The notes beneath the pieces are model-generated. The model ran no database searches and was not told where the DNA came from. It saw only the letters and a program-made list of their open reading frames with translations. The translations under genes were made by a program, and so were the position numbers. A DNA stretch of 64,000 nucleotides from Candidatus Woesearchaeota archaeon CG10_big_fil_rev_8_21_14_0_10_37_12 (GTDB lineage: Archaea; Nanobdellota; Nanobdellia; Woesearchaeales; ARS49). Location: positions 1 through 64,000 of the forward strand of contig PCYA01000008.1 of NCBI GenBank assembly GCA_002762795.1. The letters run 5' to 3'. Each line of letters begins with the position of its first letter. The stretch's first letter is position 1. Shown one piece after another: positions 7,355-17,464 of the stretch.

Positions 7355-10078
7355 TTATTTTATCAACCTGTTATCTCGCTCATTTAATAAATCTTTGATG
7401 AACTTATCTAAACTAACACCATACTCTACTTTGCCTTCTCTTGCCCTAACTGCAAGCGTTTTTGTATCGACTTCTTTATCTCCTAACACAAGCGTGTAAT
7501 TCACATGCTCTGTATGCGCACTATGAATTTTCTTTGCAACTGTTTCCCCACGATAATCTATTGACACACGAATATCAAATTCTCTGAGCTTTTGGAATAG
7601 TTCATCTGCAAACGCTTGTGCTCTATTTGTTACTGTTACTATTTTCACTTGTTTTGGATTTAACCACAATGGGAACTTGCCTGCAAAATGCTCTATGATA
7701 ATACTCATAAATCTCTCCAAACTTCCAGAAATTGCCCTATGCATAACAACAGGCTGTTCTTTCTCATCTTTCTCATTTATGTAAAACAAATCAAATCTTT
7801 GTGGCAAATTAAAATCACATTGAACTGTTGCTAACTGCCACTCTCTTCCTAACGCATCCTTGAACATAAAATCCAATTTCGGACCATAAAACGCTGCCTC
7901 GCCAGGAATTCTTTTGTAAGGCAACTTTAATTCCTTTGCCGCTTTTTCAAGAGCCATTTCAGCAATATTCCAATTCTCATCTGTTCCTAAATATTTTGAT
8001 TTATCATCTCCCCTTACGGATAACGAAACCCAATAGTCTTTATCCATTCCTATTGTGTTGTAAAATTTGTGGATTATTTCAACCATTGTTCTAACTTCTT
8101 GCCCTATCTGCGATACCCTGCAAAACAAATGTCCATCATCTTGCGTTATGCTTCTCACTCTACTTAATCCATGCAATTGTCCTGATTTTTCATCTCTATA
8201 AACAACTGCTGGCTCAAAAAATCGCACCGGCATATCTTTATAGCTATGAGGAAACGCTGCAAAAATCTGCATATGATGCGGACAATTCATTGGCTTCATT
8301 ACAAAAGATTCTGATTTACCCTGCACTTTGAAAAGCTCATCCCCGAACTTGTCCCAATGACCGCTTGTCTTGTATAATGCATCCCTTGCTATATGCGGCG
8401 TACAAACTTGCTCATACCCTTTATGTTTATGCAATTGCCACAGAAAATTAATTATTTCCTGTCGAAGTATCATTCCATTTGGCGCTAACAAAGGAAGACC
8501 TGCACCAACCAAATCAGAAATAACAAACAACCCTTGCTCTTTACCAATCTTCAAATGAGACTTGTTTTCTGCTTCTTCTCTTTGTTTAAGATACTCTTCC
8601 ATTTTTTTCTTATCTGAAAATCCAACACAATAAATTCTTGTTAACTGATCATTCTTCTCATTATTTTTCCAATACGCACTTCCTGAATTAACAAGTTTTA
8701 ACGCAACAATCCCATCTACAAATGGTTCTTTATATCCCGCAATTATTGCTGTTCTACCCATTTGGAATATTTTTGCGTCTTTGCCAAGATCATTAAATAT
8801 TTCTTGCTGCAAACCACTCAAATCAAATTTTTTCCCTGCTAAAAATTTCGGAGTTTCTCTTAACACTTTACGCGATTCTTTTTCCAAATACGCAAGTTCA
8901 TTCTTTCTCACAATTATTCCTTTAACATCAACATATGCCTGATCTTGATACAAACCAATACTTGCCAATTGTGAATCAGGATATATTTGCCTTACAACAC
9001 TTGCTACAATTGCCGCCGCTGACAAACTTTCTTTTTCCTGCTTTGACAAATCCTTGCTATTAAACACAAAAGATTCATCCTTTGCTTCACGCTTCAAATC
9101 ACTCTTTTGACCAGACACCTGCTGTCCTTGAGGATAATCTGCTATTTTCTCAAGACGAGGATTTGCTAACCTCACATAATCATTTGTCTTTAAAGCCATT
9201 GAACGATCCAAACGAGCAGCATTGAAAAATAACTCCTTGTTTTCTAAAAGTACTGGATCAACAACTAACTCAAGCTCAGAATTAAAAGAAAATGGAAGAA
9301 TTGTTCCTGAAACACTGCCTGCTAATTTCTCGGCAATATCTGGCGTAGCAAAAGAAACATAAACACCACTAAACAACGCTTTGATAGCATCCAAATCAAG
9401 TTTAGCATCACCAGGCACAACACATAAAACATATTTCTTTGTATCATCTTTGCTTTTTACCATAATAACAATACACTTTGCAGCTTGCGAAACCTTATTG
9501 CCACGCATTGGACTTACAATCTCTGTTCTGCCTTCAGCAGGATGATCAATCAATCTGTAATTTGCATTATGCTTATCAAGAAAACTAACAAGATGATCAT
9601 ACATTTTTCCCGATTTAAAAGGCGACTTTAAAGCTAAAGATTCTCCTGATTTTTGTTTTTCAACAGCAGGACCAAACTCCCTTGATAATTCGCTCAAAGG
9701 ATGACCTTTACACTTAATCTCAAAAGACTTATACCAACCAAACGGCGCATGCTTAACTTCAAACGATTTCAAATCTTTTTCAGCTTGCTTTAAAATTTCT
9801 TGAGCAACTTTCGGACTACTTGGCTTTGAACTCAAATGAACATACGGATACAACATGATACGCTCGGCTTTCACCTGCTTTGCAATATCATCTATGTTCG
9901 CAACTAATTGCTTTGCTACTGAATTTGGATTGCTTTCATCTTCCTTTTCTGCTGAACAAAAAACAACCAAACAGTCGTCCATAGATAAATCTACTTCTGC
10001 TGACTCTTCAGCATCCTTAATAGCTTTTTTCTTCTTCTCGACCTTAATATAGTCTGAATGTATTGCAAGTATTTTCAT
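7355..10078 (-). CDS. thrS: Threonyl-tRNA synthetase with archaeal, YbaK and degenerate bacterial editing modules
   Basis: This 907-residue protein is much longer than archaeal (about 620) or bacterial (about 640) ThrRS. Residues 1-143 are the archaeal DTD-like editing domain (HAPFGWYKSFEI, CKGHPLSELSREF). Residues about 158-312 match the YbaK/ProX deacylase fold (LIDHPAEGRTE, AAKCIVIM with the conserved Lys at 201, VVPGDAKLDLDAIK, FFNAARLDRSM). Residues about 345-515 match the bacterial second additional domain (GSAYWKNN, LTRIYCVGF, HLKIGKEQGLF), but the editing His pair of HxxxH is L352/A356 and the DLCRGPH motif is lost. Residues 520-800 are the class II core with zinc ligands C599, H650 and H780. 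The anticodon-binding domain is C-terminal. It charges tRNA-Thr. Confidence 0.95.
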   Translation of the reverse strand: MKILAIHSDYIKVEKKKKAIKDAEESAEVDLSMDDCLVVFCSAEKEDESNPNSVAKQLVANIDDIAKQVKAERIMLYPYVHLSSKPSSPKVAQEILKQAEKDLKSFEVKHAPFGWYKSFEIKCKGHPLSELSREFGPAVEKQKSGESLALKSPFKSGKMYDHLVSFLDKHNANYRLIDHPAEGRTEIVSPMRGNKVSQAAKCIVIMVKSKDDTKKYVLCVVPGDAKLDLDAIKALFSGVYVSFATPDIAEKLAGSVSGTILPFSFNSELELVVDPVLLENKELFFNAARLDRSMALKTNDYVRLANPRLEKIADYPQGQQVSGQKSDLKREAKDESFVFNSKDLSKQEKESLSAAAIVASVVRQIYPDSQLASIGLYQDQAYVDVKGIIVRKNELAYLEKESRKVLRETPKFLAGKKFDLSGLQQEIFNDLGKDAKIFQMGRTAIIAGYKEPFVDGIVALKLVNSGSAYWKNNEKNDQLTRIYCVGFSDKKKMEEYLKQREEAENKSHLKIGKEQGLFVISDLVGAGLPLLAPNGMILRQEIINFLWQLHKHKGYEQVCTPHIARDALYKTSGHWDKFGDELFKVQGKSESFVMKPMNCPHHMQIFAAFPHSYKDMPVRFFEPAVVYRDEKSGQLHGLSRVRSITQDDGHLFCRVSQIGQEVRTMVEIIHKFYNTIGMDKDYWVSLSVRGDDKSKYLGTDENWNIAEMALEKAAKELKLPYKRIPGEAAFYGPKLDFMFKDALGREWQLATVQCDFNLPQRFDLFYINEKDEKEQPVVMHRAISGSLERFMSIIIEHFAGKFPLWLNPKQVKIVTVTNRAQAFADELFQKLREFDIRVSIDYRGETVAKKIHSAHTEHVNYTLVLGDKEVDTKTLAVRAREGKVEYGVSLDKFIKDLLNERDNRLIK

Positions 10079-10141
10079 TTTGAATCCTCCATAAAGTTTG
10101 ATATTATATGCTTTTCTATTGAGTTAACACGATCTGTAACA

Positions 10142-10267
10142 TAAAGAAAAACGCACTATTCCCCGACCTGAAGGTCGGGGTATTTTATCGTGCGTTTTTC
10201 TACTTGCAAAGTTCGCCCTGAAGGGCGGGGTTTTAAACCCCCATGCAAAGTCCTGCGAACTTTGCAA
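10142..10267. repeat. Two-hairpin repeat, family A copy 1 (shortest form)
   Basis: Hairpin 1 pairs AGAAAAACGCAC with GTGCGTTTTTCT around CCCCGACC-TGAA-GGTCGGGG-TATT. Hairpin 2 pairs TTGCAAAGTTCGC with GCGAACTTTGCAA around a GCCCTGAAGGGC inner stem. Copies A2-A4 have extra hairpins between the two halves. Lies upstream of thrS. The gene-free stretch 10079-10816 otherwise holds repeat E2 and related palindromes; no coding signal was seen in it. Confidence 0.88.
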
Positions 10268-10473
10268 TAAAACAAAAAGTAGAGACAATGAACTGCATTA
10301 TGCAGTAGTAGTGGTAGGTGTAGTAAGAATTAATGTTGATTTGGTTTTTTGTACGTTGTTTTGGTTTTTCATAGTACCACCTGAAATTGAGAAAAAGCAA
10401 GACATATATAAATTTTCCTTTCTGTACAGAGGGGAAGCACTCATCGCGCTCGAAGTGTTTCTCTTCGCCCCTC

Positions 10474-10620
10474 TTGTCAGGAACCACTGATCGCTCCTTC
10501 GTCGCTTAACACCAGTGGCATGACTGTTCAGAAAATCATAAGAAAAATATGACCAGTGGTTCCTGATCATGCTCGGAATTTCACACAATTATAAATTATT
10601 TTTGTGAAATTCCGATATGT
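10474..10620. repeat. Family E copy 2, mosaic palindrome
   Basis: AGGAACCACTG pairs with a CAGTGGTTCCT arm 80 bases on. Between them the GATCGCTCCTTCGTCGC and ACCAGTGGCATGACTGTTC blocks are shared almost unchanged with copy 3 near 39.9 kb. The arm is followed by ATCATGCTCGG and a nested CGGAATTTCAC/GTGAAATTCCG hairpin. Related palindromic DNA continues to about 10780 (GAAAGTC/GACTTTC; AGAAAACGCAAA/TTTGCGTTTTCT). Confidence 0.8.
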
Positions 10621-10816
10621 AAGAACTCCCCATTAACGAAAGTCTGGAGAGCGCAGCACTGTACTGACTTTCTATTTTTAGATGCACAGGTGAGGTGTAT
10701 AGAAAACGCAAAAGAATAATCTCACAATAGTTTGCGTTTTCTAATACGCGAGCACGCTCGCGATAAGGAGAGGGCATTGCTTAGAGTAGCGAGCCAGATA
10801 ATCCACTTCCCTCTCT

Positions 10817-11908
10817 TTACTGCTTACTAAACAACAAAACAGTTAACTGTTCTTTGCCCTGCATAACATGCAATTCTTTTTCGATAACAAAACCTGTTGA
10901 GTGTTCTTTCAAAAGATCAGCACCAGTTCTTACACACAAACACAACTTGCCGTCAGATTTTAACACTAACTTTGCCTGCTCAAATAGTTTCTTGTAAACT
11001 CTTGCTGCGCGTTCAATTGCAAAAGACTTGCCGGGCTGAATTGGTGTTGAGATAATTCTATCAACAGAAGATTTATCAAATTTTAAATCAATGTCTTCTA
11101 AAGGTTTTCTGCTAAAATCAATGTGTTTATTCACTCCTGCAATCTTTGCATTTTTTTTCGCAGATGAAACATGCTTAAAATTTTCATCAATAGCAACAAT
11201 TCTTCCTTTGAACTCTTTTTCCTTGTCTTTGAAGTTACACACCACGCATGGTAAGTGCGTGCACGCAAGCTTTTCCTTGCTGAATTTATGCACTGAAGCA
11301 TTTGTTGCCATGAGCGCTGCTTCAATAGGAATCACGCCATGACGACAAAAAATATCAATAAGCGTGTGTTTTGGTTCATATTCAGCAACAAATAACAATG
11401 CAGCAGCAATATTGCCTTTCAACGCATTTGAACCAAGAAAAATTCGATAATCACGCTTGCCCAAATCAATGCCCGAAAAATCAATACCCACATAGCAACC
11501 ATCATTAACAATAATAACGTGTATTATTGTTTCTGGGCGTTTATGATCAATTATTTGTTTATAGTTATTTTTCAAAACACCATTCAACTTGCCTTCAACA
11601 TCAAATGACGTAAACCCATGGTTTCCAGAACGTTCACAATAAACTACTACAGATTTCTGCAAAAAAGGCTTTGTTATCTCGAGAACAGATTCATCAGGAA
11701 GTGCACTTATTTTTGATTCATGCAGGACCAGAACAACTTTTGAAAATGTACGCCCATAATAACATAAAGAAGTCAGCTCATTATATGAACTGCAAGAAAA
11801 AAACACCTTGCCTGGTTTTACATCAACATCAGTTACTGTAATTAATTGCCGCAACTCATTCGCACTAACATTCTCAAGTCCTTTATTCGTTAGAATCAGT
11901 GCTTTCAT
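10817..11908 (-). CDS. THUMP-domain class I RNA methyltransferase (Trm14/RlmL-like), degenerate motifs
   Basis: About 363 residues from the ATG at 11908, which overlaps the gyrA end by 26 bases. The N-terminal half has the THUMP-type pattern ([19 protein letters not shown] at the start). The C-terminal half is a Rossmann methyltransferase: [17 protein letters not shown] replaces the usual DPxCGSGTIxIEAA, GRIVAIDEN is the acidic strand, and [12 protein letters not shown] stands where catalytic [D/N]PPY is expected. Relatives make N2-methylguanine in tRNA or rRNA. Loss of the PPY motif raises doubt about catalysis. Confidence 0.78.
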   Translation of the reverse strand: MKALILTNKGLENVSANELRQLITVTDVDVKPGKVFFSCSSYNELTSLCYYGRTFSKVVLVLHESKISALPDESVLEITKPFLQKSVVVYCERSGNHGFTSFDVEGKLNGVLKNNYKQIIDHKRPETIIHVIIVNDGCYVGIDFSGIDLGKRDYRIFLGSNALKGNIAAALLFVAEYEPKHTLIDIFCRHGVIPIEAALMATNASVHKFSKEKLACTHLPCVVCNFKDKEKEFKGRIVAIDENFKHVSSAKKNAKIAGVNKHIDFSRKPLEDIDLKFDKSSVDRIISTPIQPGKSFAIERAARVYKKLFEQAKLVLKSDGKLCLCVRTGADLLKEHSTGFVIEKELHVMQGKEQLTVLLFSKQ

Positions 11909-14342
11909 CTTCGTAAGCAATTTTTGCCACATTCATTAACTTATCGCCTTCACCAAGACGCATAACGCGAACACCTTGCGTATTCCTGCCAGTAATACTA
12001 ATACCTTTTGCAGGTGTTCGTATCAAAATTCCTTTCTGAGAAATAAGCATTAATTCATCAGTATCAGAAACACTTTTTATTGCTACAACCCTGCCATTCT
12101 TATTAGTAATTTTAATATTAATAACCCCTACCCCCCCTCGTGCAGTCAACCTATATTCACTAATTTCAGTTCGCTTACCAAAACCATACTCAGTAACAGT
12201 AACCAAAATTTTATCATCTTCTGCAATGGTTGCCCCAACAACCTTATCATCTCTCAAACGAATACCAATAACGCCCGTAGCAGTCCTACCCATAGAACGC
12301 ACACCCAGTTCATCAAACTTCACAGCCATACCCTGCTCAGTTGCAATGATTATCTTCCTTATACCATCAGTTAACATCACAGATTGCAATTCATCACCCT
12401 CAACAAGATTCACCGCAAGAATGCCTCCACGACGCGGATTACTAAACTCAACCAAAGGAGTTTTCTTCACAGTACCATTTGTTGTAACCATAAACAAAAA
12501 TTGATTCTCTGCAAATTCTTTCACAGGAATAAATGTTGACACTTTTTCACCCTGCATTAGTTGAAGCGCGTTCACAATAGCAGTACCTTTTGCGTATCTT
12601 CCTGCCTCAGGAAGCTGATGCACCTTCAACCAATGCACTTTACCAAGATTCGTAAAACACAACAGAAAATCATGCGTATTTGCAACAAAAACAGTCTCAA
12701 GGAAATCTCCTTCGTTTGTCTCAGCAGCAGTAATGCCCCTACCACCGCGCTTTTGCTGCTTATACGTATCAACAGGAATACGCTTCACATAACCAGCATG
12801 CGTAATTGTAACAACAACATCCTCTTGCTTGATTAAAGATTCATCATCAGTACTCTCAAAATCACCTTCAATAATCTGCGTTCTTCTTGCATCGCCATAT
12901 TTATCCTTTAACTCAAGCAATTCAGATTTGATAATTGCCAAAATCTTCTGCTCACTCGCTAAAATAGCTTCCAGCTCTTCTATTTTTTTGAGCAAACCAG
13001 AATGTTCATTACGAATATTCTCTTGCTCCAAAGACGTTAACCTGCGCAAAGTCATATCAAGAATAGCCTGCGCCTGCTTCTCAGACAATGCATACTCCTG
13101 CATCAAACTATCTTTTGCAACCTGCGCACTACTACTTTGCTTAATTAGCTTCACAATTTCATCAATATCATTCAATGCAACTATTAACCCTTCAAGAATA
13201 TGTGCTCTGTCTTTTGCCTGCTGCAAATCAAAACTTGTGCGTTTTCTAACTACTATCTGACGGTGTTTGATAAACTCCCCGAGTGCATCTCTTAACGAAA
13301 TAACTTTTGGCTGATTATCAACCAACGCAAGCATATTCATACCAAAAGATTCCTGCAAGCGCGAATGTGCAAATAGCTGATTTAATACCAATTCTGCATT
13401 TGCGTTTTGCTTTAACTCAATAACAACACGCAAACCATCCCTATCAGACTCATCACGAATATCAGAAATTCCAACAATCCTCTTATCATTCACCAACTCA
13501 GCAATCTGCTCAATCAACTGCGCCTTATTCACCATATACGGAATTTCAGAAATAACAATACGCTGCCTACCCTTATGATCCTCAACCTTTGCCCTTGCAC
13601 GAACAACCAGCTTTCCTTTGCCCGATGCATACGCTGAACGTATTCCAGAAGTTCCAATAATAATGCCACCAGTTGGAAAATCAGGAGCAGGAATCTTCTG
13701 CATCAACTCTGAAACAGTCACCTCGGGATTATCAATCATCGCAACAACACCATCAGCAACCTCATTCAAATTATGCGGCGGAATATTCGTGGCCATACCA
13801 ACAGCAATACCAGAACTTCCATTGATTAAGAGATTTGGAATTTTCGAAGGAAGAACAGCAGGCTGCTTTAATGAACCATCATAATTAGGAACAAAATTAA
13901 CTGTTTCCTTATCAATATCCTGAAGCAATTCCTCTGCAAGCTTCTTCATACGCGCTTCAGTATAACGCATTGCTGCTGGATTGTCACCGTCGACAGAACC
14001 AAAATTCCCCTGACCATCAACTAACGGATACCTCAACGAGAAATCCTGAGCCAAACGAACCATCGTATCATAAATAGCTACATCACCATGCGGATGATAC
14101 TTACCCATCACATCTCCAACAATTCTTGCAGATTTCTTGAACGGCTTATTATGCATCAGACCCATCTCATACATACCAAACAAAACCCTTCTATGAACTG
14201 GCTTTAACCCATCACGAACATCAGGCAAAGCTCTGCCAACTATCACTGACATAGAATAGCCCAAATAGGACTGTTTCATCTCTTTGTCAATTATTCTCGG
14301 AACTATTTTTTGCTCAGTTTGTGCAGATTCTGTTTCACTCAT
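11883..14342 (-). CDS. gyrA: DNA gyrase subunit A
   Basis: This 819-residue protein is full length. [19 protein letters not shown] starts the breakage-reunion domain. The catalytic tyrosine is Y127 in [10 protein letters not shown]. The C-terminal beta-pinwheel carries a GyrA box, QQKRGGRGI, which marks gyrase rather than topoisomerase IV. With GyrB (not in this window) it adds negative supercoils. Several DPANN and Euryarchaeota acquired gyrase from bacteria. It lies in one leftward transcript with a ScpB homologue and a mini zinc ribbon, a chromosome-topology grouping. Confidence 0.97.
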   Translation of the reverse strand: MSETESAQTEQKIVPRIIDKEMKQSYLGYSMSVIVGRALPDVRDGLKPVHRRVLFGMYEMGLMHNKPFKKSARIVGDVMGKYHPHGDVAIYDTMVRLAQDFSLRYPLVDGQGNFGSVDGDNPAAMRYTEARMKKLAEELLQDIDKETVNFVPNYDGSLKQPAVLPSKIPNLLINGSSGIAVGMATNIPPHNLNEVADGVVAMIDNPEVTVSELMQKIPAPDFPTGGIIIGTSGIRSAYASGKGKLVVRARAKVEDHKGRQRIVISEIPYMVNKAQLIEQIAELVNDKRIVGISDIRDESDRDGLRVVIELKQNANAELVLNQLFAHSRLQESFGMNMLALVDNQPKVISLRDALGEFIKHRQIVVRKRTSFDLQQAKDRAHILEGLIVALNDIDEIVKLIKQSSSAQVAKDSLMQEYALSEKQAQAILDMTLRRLTSLEQENIRNEHSGLLKKIEELEAILASEQKILAIIKSELLELKDKYGDARRTQIIEGDFESTDDESLIKQEDVVVTITHAGYVKRIPVDTYKQQKRGGRGITAAETNEGDFLETVFVANTHDFLLCFTNLGKVHWLKVHQLPEAGRYAKGTAIVNALQLMQGEKVSTFIPVKEFAENQFLFMVTTNGTVKKTPLVEFSNPRRGGILAVNLVEGDELQSVMLTDGIRKIIIATEQGMAVKFDELGVRSMGRTATGVIGIRLRDDKVVGATIAEDDKILVTVTEYGFGKRTEISEYRLTARGGVGVINIKITNKNGRVVAIKSVSDTDELMLISQKGILIRTPAKGISITGRNTQGVRVMRLGEGDKLMNVAKIAYEDESTDSNE

Positions 14343-14405
14343 TTTGGGTTCTTTTTTAGAATGTCTTATCGACGATGAAATAGAGATTTTTTTGGTTTAT
14401 AAATG

Positions 14406-14552
14406 TTACTCTAAATTTTTCAAAACTGCAGGACCAACTTTAAAACTTCTCCCGCAATAAACACATTGCTTGCTGTTCTTGCTTGGCAAATTAGTTCTTG
14501 ACTGGTATTGCATTTTGTTCTTGCATTGAGGGCATTGAAGCAAAAGTTTCAT
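14406..14552 (-). CDS. 48-residue zinc-ribbon microprotein
   Basis: The ATG at 14552 overlaps the scpB stop (ATGA) and the gene ends 64 bases before gyrA. The product starts MKLLLQCPQCKNKMQYQ and has a second knuckle CVYCGRSFKVG, a compact two-CxxC zinc ribbon. Such ribbons bind nucleic acids or act as adaptors; function here is unknown. The conserved-looking cysteine spacing and tight coupling support a real gene. Confidence 0.75.
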   Translation of the reverse strand: MKLLLQCPQCKNKMQYQSRTNLPSKNSKQCVYCGRSFKVGPAVLKNLE

Positions 14553-15907
14553 TGTTCTTCCTCTGCTTTTTCTCCTGTCAGCAATCGTTTAATTTTTTCC
14601 TCAATCTTAGAATCCATCTCAGGCGGTGTTTTTGAAAACAACTTTGTATGTTCTTTTGCTTTGCCATGTTTTGCAGACATTACCTTTTCAACAAACTCAG
14701 GGCTTGCTTTTGACTCTTCCTGTTCATTCTGATCATCAATTACTACGTGTTCTTCTCCTTCTGGCTCTGCAAAGTTTACTGATCCTTCAAACTTTCCCCC
14801 ACCATTCGCAGTCACACTTACTTCTTTTTCTTCAGCACCTTTACGTTCCTCTTCACCCGCTGGCCCCTGTTCTTCAAATTCTACTTCCTTTTCAGCAGTT
14901 GAGTCTTCAACAATTTCTGGTTGCACAATTTCTTCTGGCTCTTCAACAACGAGTTCAGAGTCCTCAAGTTCGCCTTTAACAAAATCTTCTGCAACTTCTC
15001 CTGACTTTTCGCGCTCTTCAGAAAATTTTTCAGAATTTTCTTCATCAGACTCACTTATTTCTGTTTCTTCAGAATCACCAGTTTCAGAAGTATCAACAAA
15101 TTCTGATCTTACTTGTTTAATCGCTTGCTTCACTTCTTCTGATCCTTCCAACGGTTGAGCAAAATCCTCGACATCATCAGATGATGCCTCGCGTTCTGGT
15201 TTAACTGTTTCAGACTCTGCATCGTACACTTCCAAATCACCGACTTTTTCTTTAACCACCTCGATGCCTGTTGGCTCTAATTCATCAACAGGAACTATCA
15301 TGTCAACTGTTTCAAGCGGCTTGCCACCAACAGAAATTGCTGGCTGTTTTGCCTTCTTAATCTGATCCTCTTCAAACTCATCAATTTCTTTTTCCTTTGC
15401 CTCGATTGCTTTCTCAACATCACCCAGACTTTCAAAACGCTTCTGCAATTTTTCATGAGAAATATCAAAATAATCATAGAATTTTTGCGACAAGCGAATA
15501 AGTTTTGTTCTTCCGCTCTTCTCGCGAGTAATAAATTCTGCTTTCTCTAATTCATCCAAATGATCATACGCTTTATTGGTTCTAATTTTAATAACATCAC
15601 TCTGAAGTACTGGTGCTTTGTATGCAACAACTGCGAGCGTTTCCAAAACACTTTTTGCCAATTCAGTTTTCGTAACAACTTTTTTGACGATTTTTGCATA
15701 TTTCTCACGCACAGTCAAACGCCAAGCAGTGCCTTCCTGAATAAGTATTGTGGGGCTTTGTTCTGCTTCTAACTCTTTTTGCAATTCTTTCAGAACTTCA
15801 AGCACTTCTTCCTCTGGCTTTTTGCAGAGTTTTGCGAGCTCAGATAACTCAATTTTACGTGCAACTGAAAAAAGCACTGCACCAACAAGTTTTTTCAATT
15901 CAGTCAT
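14549..15907 (-). CDS. scpB: ScpB-like condensin subunit with a long acidic tail
   Basis: This 452-residue protein is more than twice the usual ScpB length. Residues 1 to about 165 hold the paired winged-helix ScpB core (SVLETLAVVAYKAPVLQSDVI is the signature). Residues about 185-430 are low-complexity, rich in Glu, Asp and Ser, and probably disordered. A C-terminal basic/helical end (KIEEKIKRLLTGEK) could be a docking peptide. ScpB normally joins ScpA on SMC; neither was seen here. The tail is an unusual extension. Confidence 0.85.
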   Translation of the reverse strand: MTELKKLVGAVLFSVARKIELSELAKLCKKPEEEVLEVLKELQKELEAEQSPTILIQEGTAWRLTVREKYAKIVKKVVTKTELAKSVLETLAVVAYKAPVLQSDVIKIRTNKAYDHLDELEKAEFITREKSGRTKLIRLSQKFYDYFDISHEKLQKRFESLGDVEKAIEAKEKEIDEFEEDQIKKAKQPAISVGGKPLETVDMIVPVDELEPTGIEVVKEKVGDLEVYDAESETVKPEREASSDDVEDFAQPLEGSEEVKQAIKQVRSEFVDTSETGDSEETEISESDEENSEKFSEEREKSGEVAEDFVKGELEDSELVVEEPEEIVQPEIVEDSTAEKEVEFEEQGPAGEEERKGAEEKEVSVTANGGGKFEGSVNFAEPEGEEHVVIDDQNEQEESKASPEFVEKVMSAKHGKAKEHTKLFSKTPPEMDSKIEEKIKRLLTGEKAEEEQ

Positions 15908-16461
15908 GCTGCAACAAATATATCGCCTTCTTTTTTCAACTTTCCTTTTTTAATCAGATGATCAACAAAACCAGTTAATTTATCCCCTTTAATACCAACC
16001 AACTTCGAAAGATCTTCCAACGTCTGCGGCAATTTACACGCGAACAAAATAAAATTATGACACAAATTAACAACATTGTGATCCAACACTTTTTTTTCTG
16101 CATCGAGCTTCTTATATGCTGCGTCTGTAAAATGCAATTTTGCCTGAAAATCATTAATAAAACCTTCAAGATCTCCAAGCTTCATCACCATCTTATCAGG
16201 ACTTAAAATTTCCACACTACTGGGCATACTTTCAAAACAAAAATCCATAAGCTCCTCTAATTTTTTGAAAGACACTTCCAACTCAACAAACTGCATGAAC
16301 AAATTATCTTTTTCAACAGGCTCTTCGTACTTCTCAGATAACACATTAAAACCTGCTTCTTTTACTTTTTTCATATGATTGCGCAACTCAGCCTCAATAA
16401 AATCTTTTGGAGCGCCCAGAATCTCTACGATACATCTCATCACTATTGGTTCCTGTTCCAT
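15904..16461 (-). CDS. Conserved protein coupled to ScpB, C-terminal winged helix
   Basis: This 185-residue protein has an alpha/beta N-terminal part (MRCIVEILGAPKDFIEAEL) with two similar halves, then a C-terminal helix-turn-helix-like segment, LEDLSKLVGIKGDKLTGFVD. It overlaps scpB by ATGA, so the two are translated together. No known family. The winged-helix end and partner gene hint at a kleisin-associated or DNA-bound factor (inference). Confidence 0.7.
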   Translation of the reverse strand: MEQEPIVMRCIVEILGAPKDFIEAELRNHMKKVKEAGFNVLSEKYEEPVEKDNLFMQFVELEVSFKKLEELMDFCFESMPSSVEILSPDKMVMKLGDLEGFINDFQAKLHFTDAAYKKLDAEKKVLDHNVVNLCHNFILFACKLPQTLEDLSKLVGIKGDKLTGFVDHLIKKGKLKKEGDIFVAA

Positions 16462-16569
16462 ACAGATACAGAAAAATCAATTCATTATAAAGGTTTGCAA
16501 GATTGCCCAAAGGTTACTACTCCTGCATAGTTGTAAAGTTTTTTAATAGTCATTTATAAATAATCTCTC

Positions 16570-17214
16570 ATGGCATTAGGTTTTCTTAAAAAGAAAAAAA
16601 ATGAAGAATTGCCGCTCCCACCTCCACCAAGCGGAGCAGAGACGCGCATTGTAGGAGATTTAGAACCAATCAGACCACCAGGAACTCCAGAACTAAAAGA
16701 ACCAGAACCATTCACATTTGAACAATCCCAAACGCGAGAGCCTCAATTCGAACCTTTACAACTAAATGAAATGCCTGAAGAAGAATTCAAAATACCAGAA
16801 TTTCCTTCAATAAGTAAAACACCAGAACTATCTCTATTCGAGAAATTTCCAATACAAAGAACTCCTGACTTTGCAGAGCGTATGCAAAAACAAGAACGCC
16901 CTCAAATCCCACCACTAGACCTTCCAGAACTTGAAGAAAAAACAGGCATATCATTCGACCAGTTCCAAGAACGAACAACTGTAGAACACATCATCCCAGA
17001 TCAAGCATTTATTGCCGTAGAGGATTATCAAAAAATAATTAACAACACAAATGCCGTTCGAGCAAGATTACTATCAGCTGAAACAATCGTTAAAGATCTC
17101 AATACGCTCAAAAGCAAAGAAGAAACAGCATTTGATGTATGGAGAAAAAAAGTCGAAGAAGTAGAAAAAAAAATATCATATATTGATAATCTTGTAGCAC
17201 AAGCACAAAAATAA
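16570..17214 (+). CDS. Proline-rich protein with a C-terminal coiled coil, first of a trio
   Basis: This 214-residue protein starts with a basic patch (LKKKKNEE) and a PPPPSG tract, followed by about 110 Pro/Glu-rich residues that are probably disordered. The last 70 residues (AFIAVEDYQKIINNTNAV and following) form a predicted coiled coil. That segment is clearly similar to the next gene's whole product. First gene of a three-gene rightward operon. Function unknown. Confidence 0.7.
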   Translation: MALGFLKKKKNEELPLPPPPSGAETRIVGDLEPIRPPGTPELKEPEPFTFEQSQTREPQFEPLQLNEMPEEEFKIPEFPSISKTPELSLFEKFPIQRTPDFAERMQKQERPQIPPLDLPELEEKTGISFDQFQERTTVEHIIPDQAFIAVEDYQKIINNTNAVRARLLSAETIVKDLNTLKSKEETAFDVWRKKVEEVEKKISYIDNLVAQAQK

Positions 17215-17242
17215 TGGATAAAGATATGGAAAAGAGGAAAGA

Positions 17243-17464
17243 ATGGACAGAGCACCAGTTTATGTAAAATTAGAAGAATACAAAGACATTGTTGATCTAG
17301 TTAGTCTGGCACGCGAAAAACTTCAACAAGCAAAAATGCTCCTTGGAAACATCCAAGAACTCAAAAGACAAGAAGACCAAGAACTCATGAACTGGGCAAG
17401 ACAACTCACAGAAGCAGAACAAAGCATGAGCCAGATAGACAAAAGCCTAATGGAGCCAAAATAA
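17243..17464 (+). CDS. 73-residue coiled-coil protein, paralogous to the upstream C-terminus
   Basis: The product PVYVKLEEYKDIVDLVSLAR and following aligns with FIAVEDYQKIINNTNAVRAR and following of the preceding gene: same length, same heptads, shared TEAEQSMSQIDK/VEEVEKKISYID end. A local duplication and a small assembly (hetero-oligomer) are likely. Its TAA overlaps the next ATG by one base. Confidence 0.7.
   Translation: MDRAPVYVKLEEYKDIVDLVSLAREKLQQAKMLLGNIQELKRQEDQELMNWARQLTEAEQSMSQIDKSLMEPK

Noticed and set aside
10142-10267. Family A repeat as an ordinary transcription terminator
   Set aside because: Copies occur in divergent, convergent and tandem gaps and lack consistent T-runs.
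10233-10777. Three leftward frames of 62-96 codons
   Set aside because: They lie across repeats A1 and E2 and translate palindromes; no conserved protein pattern.
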